Source: Tabrizicola piscis
GTDB lineage: Bacteria > Pseudomonadota > Alphaproteobacteria > Rhodobacterales > Rhodobacteraceae
Direction: 5' to 3'
NCBI RefSeq assembly: GCF_003940805.1
Contig: NZ_CP034328.1
Coordinates: forward strand, 868,001 to 932,000
DNA: 64,000 nt
Shown here: positions 23,778-33,003 of the stretch, piece by piece
Layout of the letters: each line of letters starts with the position of its first letter
How positions within the stretch are numbered: position 1 is the first letter of the stretch
The notes under the pieces: model-generated
What the model saw: the letters and a program-made list of their open reading frames with translations, nothing else
Database searches by the model: none
Told to the model about the DNA's origin: nothing
Made by a program: the position numbers and the translations under genes

Positions 23778-25277
23778 ATGGCCGACACCGCGACCCCTTC
23801 CAATGGCCAGAGCGATGGGCTGGCGCATCTTTCCGCCGGAAGGGCACGCGCTGCGTTGCTTGGCGTCTTGTGGAGCTTCCTGAACACTGCGGTCTCGACA
23901 CTTCTTGCCGCTGGGGTGTTCCTTGTCACGTCGCGATACCTTCTGCCCGATGACTTTGGCGCGGTCGCCTTTGCCGCCTCGATCATCACCGTGCTTGCTG
24001 TCCTGACCCCTACGGCCTTTGGCGAAGCTCTGGTTCAGCGCAAACTGCTAGGGCGCGACCATCTTGATACGCTGTTCTGGCTGACCCTTCTGGTTTCGGG
24101 GATGGGCTACGGCATTCTGGTCTTGCTGGCACCCGCCATCGCCGACCTGAGCGGGGTTCCCCTGCTTGCGTCAATTTTGCCGGTTCTTGGCCTGCGGCTG
24201 GTCTTCGATGGGCTGCTGACTGTGCCGGCCTCGCTGATCATGCGGCGGATGCAGTTCCGCGCGGTGGCCGTGCGCACGGCGATCGCCAACGGGATCGGAG
24301 CGGTCGTTTGCCTTGTCATGGTTCTGATGGACTATGCGCTTTGGGCGCTGGTCGCGTCGCAGGTCATCGCATCCTTGGTGGCCATGGTGGTGGCATTTGC
24401 CGGTGCGCGCTGGCGGCCCGGCCTACAGGTGCGCTGGCAATCGTTGCGCGATCTGATGGGCTTTGGCGGCTATGCCATGGGCGGCAGGCTTCTGAATGAG
24501 CTGCGGATCGACCAGTTCCTGCTTGGGGTTCTGCTTGGTCCGGCGGTCCTTGGTCTGTTCTATTTCGGGCGTCGGTTGTTTCAGATGCTGAAGGACCTGA
24601 CCGTCGGCGCATTCTCTCCTGTGTCGAGCGTCCTGCTGGCCAGCCTGCAGGGTGAGGTCGAAAAAAGGCGGCGGGCCTATCTTGTCGCCAGCTATGCATC
24701 GGCCGGACTGGCGTTTCCGTTGTTCGCGGGGCTGATGGCCGTGGCACCTGCCGCGGTCCCTTGGGCCTTCGGCCAGCAATGGCAAAGCGCGGTCTTCACC
24801 GTCCAGTGTTTCTGCGCAATCGGCATGATGGCCGGGCTTGGCCAGATGCAGGCCGCGTTGATCCGAAATCTTGGCAGGCCGGACTGGTGGTTCTGGTATC
24901 AGGCCGTTGTCCAGCTGTCGACGGTTCCGGTCGTGCTGATCTTCTACCGCTTCGGTCTGGACGTCGTGATGATCGCCATCGTCCTGAAAACAGTGTTCCT
25001 TTGGCCTCATTCCGTGTTGATGGCACAGCGGATGCTGGAGATGCCCTTGTGGCACTACTTCCGCAGCCTGCGGGGCCCAGCGCTTGGGTCTGCCGCAATG
25101 GTGGTCTGGGTCCTGCTGCTGCCGGGGCTTTGGCCGGGCGCGTCGGTCGGATTGACGCTGCTGCTGCAGGTCGCTTCGGGCGCTGTCGTCTATGCGTTGG
25201 TCCTTGCGGCCACGTCGTTCCGATCATTGCTTGAGACCGGCAGACTGCTGCGCAACGCACGGGGTAAGACGCAATGA
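23778..25277 (+). CDS. Polysaccharide flippase / export membrane protein (Wzx family)
   Basis: A 499-residue protein with 12 or more hydrophobic helices and the pattern of the Polysacc_synt/MurJ-like flippases (VSTLLAAGVFLVTSRYLLPD, FGAVAFAASIITVL, FGEALVQRKLL, YAMGGRLLNELRIDQFLLG). It should move lipid-linked repeat units of the exopolysaccharide across the inner membrane. The ATG is preceded by AAAG only, a weak ribosome binding site. Its stop overlaps the start of the pyruvyl transferase (ATGA). It opens the left part of the exopolysaccharide cluster. Confidence 0.88.
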   Translation: MADTATPSNGQSDGLAHLSAGRARAALLGVLWSFLNTAVSTLLAAGVFLVTSRYLLPDDFGAVAFAASIITVLAVLTPTAFGEALVQRKLLGRDHLDTLFWLTLLVSGMGYGILVLLAPAIADLSGVPLLASILPVLGLRLVFDGLLTVPASLIMRRMQFRAVAVRTAIANGIGAVVCLVMVLMDYALWALVASQVIASLVAMVVAFAGARWRPGLQVRWQSLRDLMGFGGYAMGGRLLNELRIDQFLLGVLLGPAVLGLFYFGRRLFQMLKDLTVGAFSPVSSVLLASLQGEVEKRRRAYLVASYASAGLAFPLFAGLMAVAPAAVPWAFGQQWQSAVFTVQCFCAIGMMAGLGQMQAALIRNLGRPDWWFWYQAVVQLSTVPVVLIFYRFGLDVVMIAIVLKTVFLWPHSVLMAQRMLEMPLWHYFRSLRGPALGSAAMVVWVLLLPGLWPGASVGLTLLLQVASGAVVYALVLAATSFRSLLETGRLLRNARGKTQ

Positions 25278-26194
25278 AGCTGACCTATTTCCGGAACACT
25301 CCGGCCAATTTTGGTGACGAGATCAACGCGTTCATGTGGCACAATCTGGTGCCCCCCGGGTTTCTTGATGAGGATGAAACCGAGCTTTTCTTGGGGATTG
25401 GGTCAATCCTGTGGGACCACCTGCCGAAATCGCCAATCAAGCATGTGATGGGGTCGGGCTTTGGCGGATATACCGCCCCGCCAGATGTGCATGACGGATC
25501 ATGGAATGTCGTCTGGCTGCGCGGCCCGATCACCGCCGAAAAGCTGGGGCTCGACCCAAGTCTTGCCATCTGTGACTCTGCCATCCTTTTGCGCGCAACG
25601 ACCCTGCCACCGCCGTTGGGCGGCGGGAGAACAGTTTTCATGCCGCATTTCGAAAGCGCGGCCCGTGGCAGTTGGCAGAAAGTCTGCGCCTTGGCGGGGA
25701 TCGACTATCTGGATCCGCGAGGTGACTGTGTGGAGCTTTTGTCCAAGATACGCGGGGCCCGCCTGATGATCACCGAGGCGATGCACGGCGCCATCGTGGC
25801 CGATGCATTGCGGGTGCCCTGGATTCCCATTCTGCCCTTCTTCCCGCAACACCGGGCGAAGTGGGAAGACTGGGCCCGATCGCTTGCCGTCACCCTCTCC
25901 CCAGCAACATTGCCGCCTTCGAACCTGCTGGAGACCTATACGCTGTTCACAGGCTTGCCGGGAAAGGGCCAGCGGTCGCGTGCGATGTTCAGGTCGTGGC
26001 CTGCGGCACCGGTCAACAAGGCGCTGGTGTACCGCGCCGCCCTAAGCTTGCGCCGGTTGGCGGAAAAGGGCGCGCCGCAGCTGAGTGGCGACGCAGAGAT
26101 CGACCGCGCGACAGAGCGCAGCGTTGAGGCACTGGACCGGTTCGTGCGGTCTAGAACTGCCGCGCCTGCGGCCGCCGGTCGCAAAGAACGGTAA
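25274..26194 (+). CDS. Polysaccharide pyruvyl transferase family protein
   Basis: A 306-residue protein with the N-terminal family block NFGDEINAFMWHNL and a short GIGSIL strand. Further blocks are KHVMGSGFGGYTAPP, the central WLRGPITAEKLG and the C-terminal LMITEAMHGAIVADALRVPW with the conserved E-x-x-H. Such enzymes add pyruvate ketals to sugars of exported polysaccharides (as ExoV does in succinoglycan). It is coupled to the flippase (ATGA). The last 44 nt overlap the 3' end of the GT2 gene on the opposite strand. Residue conservation is good; the acceptor sugar is unknown. Confidence 0.85.
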   Translation: MKLTYFRNTPANFGDEINAFMWHNLVPPGFLDEDETELFLGIGSILWDHLPKSPIKHVMGSGFGGYTAPPDVHDGSWNVVWLRGPITAEKLGLDPSLAICDSAILLRATTLPPPLGGGRTVFMPHFESAARGSWQKVCALAGIDYLDPRGDCVELLSKIRGARLMITEAMHGAIVADALRVPWIPILPFFPQHRAKWEDWARSLAVTLSPATLPPSNLLETYTLFTGLPGKGQRSRAMFRSWPAAPVNKALVYRAALSLRRLAEKGAPQLSGDAEIDRATERSVEALDRFVRSRTAAPAAAGRKER

Positions 26195-27191
26195 GGAACA
26201 GCGGCGGCATTCGCAGTGGCAGCAACGGGTCATGCTGCAAAAGCTTCCAGAAGCTTGCCATAGGGGGCCGACGGCCCCGCAGCAGCGTGCGCAGGAACAG
26301 AAAACTGTACTCCCGTCGTTTCGTCCGGGCGCGGTCGCGGGCAAAGGCGCTGCGGCTCGGTGTCATGCTGGTCATCCGCAGCAGTTTCTCGGCGAAAAGA
26401 AGCTGGCAGCCGATCCGCTCCAACGTGGCGGGCGCGTTCCAGTCATGGGCGGCGAAGAAGATGTTCACGCCCTTGCCGCAGATCACGTTGCAGCGCCAGG
26501 ATATGGCAACTGGAGCGCCAGACAGGACGGCGGTCAGCCAGAACATACGGTCTTCGCTGGCGCTGCGAAGGTCGGGGTCAAACCGCAGGCCCCTGATCCG
26601 CGACGCGCGGACCACAACGGTCGAAGTGTGGCTCAGGTAGCCGGTGACGAACTCATCATCCAGGGCATGTGCCGCAAAGCCCAGCACAGGACCCTTCGGG
26701 TCAAGCAAGGTTGCGCGATCAACCAGCGCGCGTCCCTTGTCGGCAAGCAGTGGCACGTCCTGCGAGAACAGATCGAAGGCACCCTCACGGCTGTTGTCGC
26801 AACAGTAAAAGTCATGGCCCAAGTCCAAAGCCTGCAACGCATCGCGCAGGTGCGTCGGCAACCAGATGTCATCTGAATCAAGGAACGCCACGAAGTCCGC
26901 GCCATCGCCTTCGGCCAGCGAAAGGCCCCGGTTCCGCGCGCCGCCAGGGCCGCTGTTTGGCTGACGGTCGACCTGGACAGTGACATTCGGCACGGGGGCC
27001 AGCCCCGAAAGCTCAGCCTCGGCCGGCACGGGGGATGAGTCGTCGATGATGTAGACCTTGATCATGGTCTTTGGCGGAAGGTCCTGCGCAAAGACGCTTT
27101 GCAGCGCGCGAAAAAGGATGCCGGGCGCGCGCTGGAAGAATGGGATCACCACCGCGATTGTCCGTGTGCTGTTGGCCTGACCCGCTGACAT
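26151..27191 (-). CDS. Glycosyltransferase family 2
   Basis: A 346-residue GT-A fold enzyme. The N-terminus reads IAVVIPFFQRAPGILFRALQ, with YIIDDSSPVPAEAE as the nucleotide-binding loop, GPGGARNRGLSLAEG next, and the DSDD metal-binding motif in FVAFLDSDDIWLP. The substrate strand SEDRMFWLTAVLSG carries the conserved acidic residues. The start at MSAGQAN overlaps the stop of the upstream GT4 gene (ATGA). It adds one sugar to the growing repeat unit; donor and acceptor are not readable. Its last 44 nt overlap the pyruvyl transferase gene. Confidence 0.88.
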   Translation of the reverse strand: MSAGQANSTRTIAVVIPFFQRAPGILFRALQSVFAQDLPPKTMIKVYIIDDSSPVPAEAELSGLAPVPNVTVQVDRQPNSGPGGARNRGLSLAEGDGADFVAFLDSDDIWLPTHLRDALQALDLGHDFYCCDNSREGAFDLFSQDVPLLADKGRALVDRATLLDPKGPVLGFAAHALDDEFVTGYLSHTSTVVVRASRIRGLRFDPDLRSASEDRMFWLTAVLSGAPVAISWRCNVICGKGVNIFFAAHDWNAPATLERIGCQLLFAEKLLRMTSMTPSRSAFARDRARTKRREYSFLFLRTLLRGRRPPMASFWKLLQHDPLLPLRMPPLFLTVLCDRRPQARQF

Positions 27192-28276
27192 CACGCGGCA
27201 GTCCGCAGCCGGGCGGCGTCTTCCACCACTGACAGGAAGGTGTCGAACTGGCGCGCGCTGTCCATTTCGGGGCGCAGGGAATACTTCAGCGCGGCGGACG
27301 AAAGCGCGGCATGGTGGTCCGGATCGGCCCACAATCTGCTCACTGCCCCGACCCAGTCTGCAAGCGGGGCGTCATAGTCAAGCGCAATGCCGCCCGGGCC
27401 AATCGCCTCGCCCAGACCGCCGCGCGTCGATCCGACCACGGGGATGCCGCTGCAATGCGCTTCTGACGCGACACGGCCCCACGCCTCTTCCCAGCGGCTG
27501 GGTGCCAAGAGCACGCGGGTGCGACGGAGCAGACCTTTCATGTCGTTCGTCCGCGGTTCGAACCGGATGTTTGAATACCCGCTGATCCGTTTCGCAAGGT
27601 CCCGGCGCTGGTCGGGTGAAAGCTGCCAGCTTTCGACGAAAAGAAACGGAATCTCCGGGCAATGCGCTGCAATCTCCATGGCGCGGTCAAGGCCCTTTGC
27701 CGGGACGGGATTGATGAATGTGACAAGGTCGCCGTCTGGGCTTGTCTCATACAGGGTGCGGTCGATGCTGGGCCGGATGATCGTGGCCTCGATCCCAAAA
27801 GTTTCGGCATAGCGGTGCGCCGTGAAGGCAGAGTTTGCGATGAAGCGCGCGCCGTGCAGACTGCGGATATCGCCGCCAAGCTCTGCAAACTCCACGTTTC
27901 GCAGGTAGACTACCAGTGGCACCCCCGCGGCGGCAAAGGCCCTGCCGATCGGCACGGTCCCGTGGCATTGGATGACCGCAACATCAGGCTGCACCTGACG
28001 CACGACCGTATTGGCAACCTGATCTGGAAACCAGGCGCGATGGACCGGGTAGCCCTGTGTCATGTCGGTCACAAAGCCCTTACCTGAAAGCTTCAGCCGC
28101 GCGCGGGCCTGCAATCCGAACCAACCCTCGCCGTACAGGGGCGCAAGCACCTGTGGCCGATGGCCTGTGTCGGCAAGTTTGCGCGCCAGATGGTGGGTGC
28201 TGCTTTGCACCCCACCGGCCGCCTGCGGCGGATATCCGTTGCCGCCGGCAAAGACGATGTCCAAGGTCCGCGTCAC
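27191..28276 (-). CDS. Glycosyltransferase family 4
   Basis: A 361-residue GT-B enzyme: N-terminal GGNGYPPQAAGGVQSSTHHL acceptor-side loop, GTVPIGRAFAAAGVPLVVYL, and the C-terminal donor-binding blocks VTFINPVPAKGLDRAMEIA, LLAPSRWEEAWGRVASEAHC and GIPVVGSTRGGLGEAIG with the E-x7-E type motif. The start is GTG at 28276; it overlaps the TGA of a 39-codon ORF just upstream (GTGA), which supports this start despite the lack of a strong ribosome binding site. It forms a coupled operon with the GT2 gene downstream. Confidence 0.9.
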   Translation of the reverse strand: MTRTLDIVFAGGNGYPPQAAGGVQSSTHHLARKLADTGHRPQVLAPLYGEGWFGLQARARLKLSGKGFVTDMTQGYPVHRAWFPDQVANTVVRQVQPDVAVIQCHGTVPIGRAFAAAGVPLVVYLRNVEFAELGGDIRSLHGARFIANSAFTAHRYAETFGIEATIIRPSIDRTLYETSPDGDLVTFINPVPAKGLDRAMEIAAHCPEIPFLFVESWQLSPDQRRDLAKRISGYSNIRFEPRTNDMKGLLRRTRVLLAPSRWEEAWGRVASEAHCSGIPVVGSTRGGLGEAIGPGGIALDYDAPLADWVGAVSRLWADPDHHAALSSAALKYSLRPEMDSARQFDTFLSVVEDAARLRTAA

Positions 28277-28392
28277 CGGGCGGTTCCCATGCGTCGACTC
28301 AGATTGCCAAGCCCCCAGCGTGGCGTTGCGCCGTCCTGTTCCGCCGCTTGCCCGTCAAGGCCGTCTGAAAACTGTGTCTGATAAAGCTTCAT
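28273..28392 (-). CDS. Small ORF coupled to the GT4 gene, 39 aa
   Basis: A 39-codon ORF starting MKLYQTQFSDGL and ending RRMGTAR. GGAGG lies 7 nt before the ATG, and its TGA overlaps the GTG start of the glycosyltransferase gene by GTGA. The GT4 gene has no ribosome binding site of its own, so translation of this ORF probably delivers ribosomes to it. The peptide is soluble and matches nothing I know. It could be a functional microprotein or just a coupling leader. Confidence 0.55.
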   Translation of the reverse strand: MKLYQTQFSDGLDGQAAEQDGATPRWGLGNLSRRMGTAR

Positions 28393-28775
28393 CAGGAAGC
28401 CTCCGTTTCTCGAATGATGCGGCCTACCGGGCTATTCCGCAGCGCAGCAACCAAGTCCCTGCCCCGAATCACGCAGCGTGAGTTTTCTGCAGGTGCTCAA
28501 CCAAAGGTAGCACACAGCCACATGACAGTACCCCGATCCGGAGGCATGCCGCAGTGCAGCGGCAGTTCTCTGCCATTTGCGCCTTTTCAGTAGGCGCAAC
28601 CATGCTTCCCGCCACTTGAAGCAGCATCACTCCGGTTGCTGCACAGCACGAAACCTGTTTCTACCTTGGCATGAGTGGAAGTTCGGTTTTGATAATTCTA
28701 GGTTGAGTAATGGTCCACGAAATTGAAACGATCATGCCAAGTTCATGGCGATTGACCAGGCAGAGAGGGCATTCG
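28393..28775. other. Divergent intergenic region of the exopolysaccharide cluster
   Basis: A 383-nt region between the micro-ORF/GT4 operon (minus) and the exoY-like gene (plus). It contains a candidate plus-strand promoter at 28666-28695 and a small perfect hairpin (TGCCGC/GCGGCA, 28547-28564). No EcfG site and no further ORF with a convincing ribosome binding site were seen. Confidence 0.5.
28666..28695 (+). promoter_or_regulatory. Candidate sigma-70 promoter for the exoY-exoF genes
   Basis: TTGGCA (28666-28671), 18 nt, TGATAA (28690-28695) in a locally AT-rich stretch. Transcription from it would begin near 28702, leaving room for a leader before the start at 28776. Confidence 0.4.
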
Positions 28776-29525
28776 ATGGGACTTCGCGCGCAACACTTGA
28801 TGGATATGAACGCCCCTGCAACGACCGCCCAAACCTATGGTGAACAGGTCAGGCGTGGTAGCGTCGCGCATCCGTCCGCGGACCGGTTGCCCGTGTCGCG
28901 GCCGGCCCAGGCTGTGGGTGGGAACGCCAAACGGGTATCGGATATTGCGCTGGCATGCATTGCCCTGATCGGGCTGCTGCCGATCTTGCTTGGTGTTGCC
29001 CTGCTGCTCAAGGTCACCAGCCGCGGGCCTGTCTTCTATGGCCATGAACGCGTCGGCCTAGGCGGGCGGCGTTTTCGCTGCATGAAGTTCCGCACGATGG
29101 TCGTGGATGGCGATAGGGTGTTGGAGGAGTATTTCCGCCAGTTCCCCGCCGAACGGGACGTCTGGCTGGCTGAACGCAAGTTGCGCAATGACCCCCGCGT
29201 CACGCCGCTGGGTGCCATCCTTCGCAAGCTTAGCATTGATGAGCTGCCGCAGCTTTACAACATCATCATGGGGCAGATGAGCATTGTCGGCCCGCGTCCC
29301 GTGGTGGCGGATGAGCTCAAGATTTATGGTGGGTCGGCCGCCCATTACCTGCGCACGCGGCCCGGGCTGACGGGCCTTTGGCAGATCAGCGGTCGCAACG
29401 AAACCGGGTACCAAAAGCGCGTGCTTCTGGACCGGCTCTATGTCTTGCGCTGGTCTATGCTGCTTGATCTGCGGATCGTTGTGCTGACAGTTCCGGCGGT
29501 CCTTTCCTCACGCGGGGCAAGCTAG
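28776..29525 (+). CDS. exoY: Sugar transferase starting repeat-unit synthesis (ExoY type)
   Basis: A 249-residue polyprenyl-phosphate hexose-1-phosphate transferase. It has one N-terminal membrane helix (IALACIALIGLLPILLGVAL) followed by the family motifs MKFRTMVVDGDRVLEEY, the catalytic block KLSIDELPQLYNIIMGQ with SIVGPRPVV, and RPGLTGLWQISGRN. It transfers the first sugar (galactose in succinoglycan) to undecaprenyl phosphate. The ATG at 28776 is chosen for its GAGAGGG; another at 28710 would add 22 residues but lies very close to the predicted promoter. Its stop overlaps the next start (TAGTG). Confidence 0.92.
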   Translation: MGLRAQHLMDMNAPATTAQTYGEQVRRGSVAHPSADRLPVSRPAQAVGGNAKRVSDIALACIALIGLLPILLGVALLLKVTSRGPVFYGHERVGLGGRRFRCMKFRTMVVDGDRVLEEYFRQFPAERDVWLAERKLRNDPRVTPLGAILRKLSIDELPQLYNIIMGQMSIVGPRPVVADELKIYGGSAAHYLRTRPGLTGLWQISGRNETGYQKRVLLDRLYVLRWSMLLDLRIVVLTVPAVLSSRGAS

Positions 29526-30748
29526 TGCGACATGTCGTTCTGTGCCTTGCCCTGCTCTCCACCGTGGCAGCGCGGCCAGCAGGTGCCGAAGCCGAAGTGA
29601 TTGCACCGTCGGACGTCTTGACCATGCGCGTGACCGACTGGCGGCCGGTTGATGGCGAGTTGCACGAATGGGAAGCGATCTCAGGGACCTACACGGTTTC
29701 AGCCGATGGCCGTGCCGCCTTTCCCTATATTGGCGAAATCGCCGTGGCAGGCATGTCCCCGGTCGAGATTGGCGAACGGATTGGCGAAGAGTTGAAACAG
29801 CGCTTCGCCTTGGCCGACAAGCCCTTCGCCAGCATCTCGATCACCGAGCGTCGGCCCATTCTGGTGGGTGGAGTGGTCCGCAGCCCGGGTGAGGTGCCGT
29901 TTACCACCGGGATGACCGCACGCCATGCCATTGCTCAGGCCGGCGGGGTCGTGACGCCCGGTGCTGATCAGGCGTCGGTCATGGTGCAGATGCTGACCGC
30001 CGCCGCGCAAGTCCGTATCCTGAGCGATCAGGAAGCCGCAGCCACGCTGCGCATCGCACGGCTGCGCGCCGAACTGGACGGCGCTTCGGTCCTGCCGCCG
30101 GTTGCTCTGCCGGCAGGCGAGGGTGCCACCGTAGCCACCCTGCGTGCGGACGCGGAACGGCTGCTTGCGCTGCGGCAAGAGCGGCTGGAACGTGAACTTG
30201 AACTGATCGATGGCCGGATCGCCCTGCTGGACGAAGAGATTGTTGCCCTTGGCGCCAAGCAGACGGCGCTGGAGCGGCAGCGTGCCTTGGCCGAGGAAGC
30301 GCGGGCGGGCATCGCTGACCTTGCCGAACGCGGCCTTGCGGCGAACGTCCGGCTGCTGGATGCCGAAGAAACACTCGTCACCGTCGAAACGCAGGTGCTG
30401 GATGTGGCAACAGCACTCTTGCGGGCAAGGCAGCTGTCACAAGTTGCCAAGTCGGAAAGGCTCCAATTGGTCGAAGGCCGCGCCTCCGAACTGATGGTGG
30501 AACTGGAGACTGCTGAGGTTGCGTTATCGGAAGTGCGCGAACGGCTCGCCTTGCAACGAGCCCTTGCTGGCTTCCTGTCGGCGGACATGGGCGAGGCTGG
30601 GGGCGCGACCGCTTTGGAAGTGACGATCTATCGCACGATGGATGGCAAGTCTTCCGTCCTGCCCGATAGTCCCGACACGGTGCTGCAGCCCGGTGATCTG
30701 GTCGAAGTCACGCTGCCCATGGACATGCCCTTGGGCAGTGGCGGCTAA
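29525..30748 (+). CDS. exoF: Polysaccharide export periplasmic protein (ExoF/Wza type)
   Basis: A 407-residue protein with a Sec signal peptide (to about residue 22). It has a Poly_export domain (ISGTYTVSADGRAAFPYIGE, about 30-105), an SLBB-like domain (RPILVGGVVRSPGEVPFTTG, about 108-165) and a long coiled-coil (about 200-345, with heptads such as RLERELELIDGRIALLDEEI). This order fits ExoF-like proteins, which pair with the ExoP co-polymerase to export the polymer. The start is GTG overlapping the exoY stop. It ends convergently with the O-antigen-ligase-like gene (4-nt overlap). Confidence 0.88.
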   Translation: MRHVVLCLALLSTVAARPAGAEAEVIAPSDVLTMRVTDWRPVDGELHEWEAISGTYTVSADGRAAFPYIGEIAVAGMSPVEIGERIGEELKQRFALADKPFASISITERRPILVGGVVRSPGEVPFTTGMTARHAIAQAGGVVTPGADQASVMVQMLTAAAQVRILSDQEAAATLRIARLRAELDGASVLPPVALPAGEGATVATLRADAERLLALRQERLERELELIDGRIALLDEEIVALGAKQTALERQRALAEEARAGIADLAERGLAANVRLLDAEETLVTVETQVLDVATALLRARQLSQVAKSERLQLVEGRASELMVELETAEVALSEVRERLALQRALAGFLSADMGEAGGATALEVTIYRTMDGKSSVLPDSPDTVLQPGDLVEVTLPMDMPLGSGG

Positions 30749-31971
30749 AGCCTCAGCCTTCTGGCCCGGGAGATGTAGACCAGTACCGCGACGGTCAGAA
30801 TGGTCCCGATGTCGAACTGAAGGAAGAACGGCACCTCGACCATGGATAGAACGGCCTGCCGAACCATGAACAGCGCCAGAAACAGCGTTTCGGCACGCAA
30901 GTCGCGCATCACCCAAGCCAGCGCACCCGCCAATCCACCAAGAACCAGAACGGCTTGCAACGCAGCGCCGACGATCCCGATTTCCACGGCGTTGGACAGA
31001 TAGGCATTATGAAAATGAAAGCCAGTACGGCTTTCCACCCCAAAGTCGTCCCAAAGCATTTCAGCCAATGGGTTTCCCGGCACCCAGACGGCCTGAAACC
31101 CCGAACCCAGCCATGGGCGCTGTGCAATTTCATCCAGGGCGACCTGCCAGAGGTCAGTCCGACCCGTCAGCGACACATCCTTGCCGGTGGCATCCAGCAG
31201 CATCACAGAGAGGCCATCGAAGCTGGCCGCGATCACCAGCACTGTGGCTGCAATGGCCAGAACAGCCAGACCAACCGCCACCAGGCGTTGCGGTTGCGCC
31301 AGTCTGCGCAGCGCAAGGATCACCATCAGCGCCGCGCAGACCACGATCATCGCCGCGACCGTGCCAACCGAGTTTGCCCGCACAAGCAACAGCCCGCCAA
31401 GACCAACGCTGATCGCCCCAACCGCGCGCCAGCGTGTCGGCAGCTGCCGGTCGACGATCAGGCACAGACCGATCAACAGCAGGATAGAGCTTGAGGCCGC
31501 CATGGCATTCTTGCTGTTGTAGATGCCAAGAAACCCCTCGCCATCGGCCCGCGCCCGGCCTGAGGCCAGGCTTGCTGCACAGGCAACAAGGAACGCTGCC
31601 GCCATCGCCTTCAGCATGGCCAAAGGGGGCATTCGCGCTGCGATCGTTGTTGCAAAAAGCACCGTGATGACCAGTTGCAGGCCATGCCGCAGGCTGCGCT
31701 CCGGGTCGTCAGACCAGAGGACAGACAGCAGGCACCAGCCGACCATGGCCCACAGAAGTGGCTGGCCCACCACCTCAGCGGGCACCGCTGCGGGGCGGCG
31801 TGCGACGAAGGCCATCGCAGAGGACAGAAACCCAAGTGCCGCAAGCGTTCCAACCATCGGCACAAGGTGCAGGCACATCAGTGCGGCAAAGCACAGCACG
31901 ACATTCGGTGATATCTGCAGGATAACCGGCCCGCTGTCCGCGGATATGGTCCGGGTCAGGGCGTCTTGCAC
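30745..31971 (-). CDS. exoQ: O-antigen ligase / polymerase family membrane protein (ExoQ type)
   Basis: A 408-residue protein with about ten helices and the Wzy_C-type periplasmic loop (WSDDPERSLRHGLQLVITVL, then GKDVSLTGRTDLWQVALDEI and the conserved HNAYLSNAVEIG). It should join repeat units into the long polymer at the outer face of the inner membrane. The start is GTG and lies inside the end of the glycosidase gene (16-nt overlap), so the two are co-transcribed. Confidence 0.87.
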   Translation of the reverse strand: MQDALTRTISADSGPVILQISPNVVLCFAALMCLHLVPMVGTLAALGFLSSAMAFVARRPAAVPAEVVGQPLLWAMVGWCLLSVLWSDDPERSLRHGLQLVITVLFATTIAARMPPLAMLKAMAAAFLVACAASLASGRARADGEGFLGIYNSKNAMAASSSILLLIGLCLIVDRQLPTRWRAVGAISVGLGGLLLVRANSVGTVAAMIVVCAALMVILALRRLAQPQRLVAVGLAVLAIAATVLVIAASFDGLSVMLLDATGKDVSLTGRTDLWQVALDEIAQRPWLGSGFQAVWVPGNPLAEMLWDDFGVESRTGFHFHNAYLSNAVEIGIVGAALQAVLVLGGLAGALAWVMRDLRAETLFLALFMVRQAVLSMVEVPFFLQFDIGTILTVAVLVYISRARRLRL

Positions 31972-32735
31972 AGCACGGACTCGGGGAATTGGCAGTCCTC
32001 ACCAAGGGGGGTGAAGGCGGTCCAGTCGATCTCCATCACCAGCGGACCTTGCGGTGCCTCGAACGGGCCCATCCAGTCGACAAGCGTGTCGCTGCCCCAG
32101 AAGCTGAAGTACAGCTTTTGCGGCGTGACCGGCAGGTTGCTCTCTGCCCGGTGGACCTCAACGCCATCGATGAACCAGCGGATGCTGTCGGGTTCCCAGA
32201 TGAAGGCAAGGTCATGGAACGCCGCGTCTGTTGGCGGATCGACTGGGACCGTGGTGCCATTCTGCTGGGTGCCGCTCACAAAGGTGTTCAGCGATATGCG
32301 GCCCGTGTCACGCGTCAGGACCTCAAAGTCGATCTCGTCGTGCGGCGCGTTGTGGACCGGCCCGATGTAGGTGAAAAACGCGGCATTCAGGCCCGAGCCT
32401 TTTGCCGTGCGGATGCGCGCCTCATAGGTGCCGTGGTGGAACGTCGCATTGGTTTGAATCTCGCCACACAGATGGCCAGACTGGCCCTCGGTACTGGGCA
32501 TAAAGCTGAGATGCAGGATGCCATCCACCACGGTGACTGCCTGCTTTGACCAAGTACAGTTCTGGTGCGGCCCGTTGGTCCAGCCATCCGAGGTGAACCA
32601 GATGCCCGGGTCCAGCGTGTCGAACTCATCCCGAAAGGCCGCGCCTACGGGTTCGTTGGCGAAGACCGCCGATGGCAGCAGGACAAGAGCGCAGGCAAAC
32701 ATCAGCCCGGCGGGTCGACTGGCGAAAACTGGCAT
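31956..32735 (-). CDS. exoK: Secreted family 16 glycoside hydrolase (ExoK type)
   Basis: A 259-residue secreted beta-glycanase. A Sec signal peptide ends at about residue 28 (SAVFANEP). The GH16 catalytic motif is in HDEIDFEV (Glu134, Asp136, Glu138), and two Trp-rich blocks (SWSK-like TWSKQAV, FWGSDTLVDWMGPF) shape the substrate cleft. ExoK in succinoglycan loci trims the nascent polymer to low molecular weight. The ATG at 32735 is preferred over a TTG two codons upstream because of AAGGA spacing. It overlaps the downstream ExoQ-like gene. Confidence 0.9.
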   Translation of the reverse strand: MPVFASRPAGLMFACALVLLPSAVFANEPVGAAFRDEFDTLDPGIWFTSDGWTNGPHQNCTWSKQAVTVVDGILHLSFMPSTEGQSGHLCGEIQTNATFHHGTYEARIRTAKGSGLNAAFFTYIGPVHNAPHDEIDFEVLTRDTGRISLNTFVSGTQQNGTTVPVDPPTDAAFHDLAFIWEPDSIRWFIDGVEVHRAESNLPVTPQKLYFSFWGSDTLVDWMGPFEAPQGPLVMEIDWTAFTPLGEDCQFPESVLCKTP

Positions 32736-33003
32736 CGGCAAGCATCCTTCTTTTTCATTCGGCCATCCCGCGAAAATGGGGAGAGTTTGCGTAGCTCAAC
32801 TTTCGTCTTGGTTGTATAGTCAAAACTGAATCTACGGGCGCAGCGGCAAGACTCTGCCCAGAAATTCAACGCCTTGGTCAGGTTTCCGCCACCGGCCAGC
32901 CTGCGGACATGGTCATTCAGCGGCAAATGGTGCATCCCTGCCAAGGCGATGCGGCAGTGCAGCAAAGATACCCGGAAGAAGGCAAGTTGTCCTGAAAGTC
33001 TCT

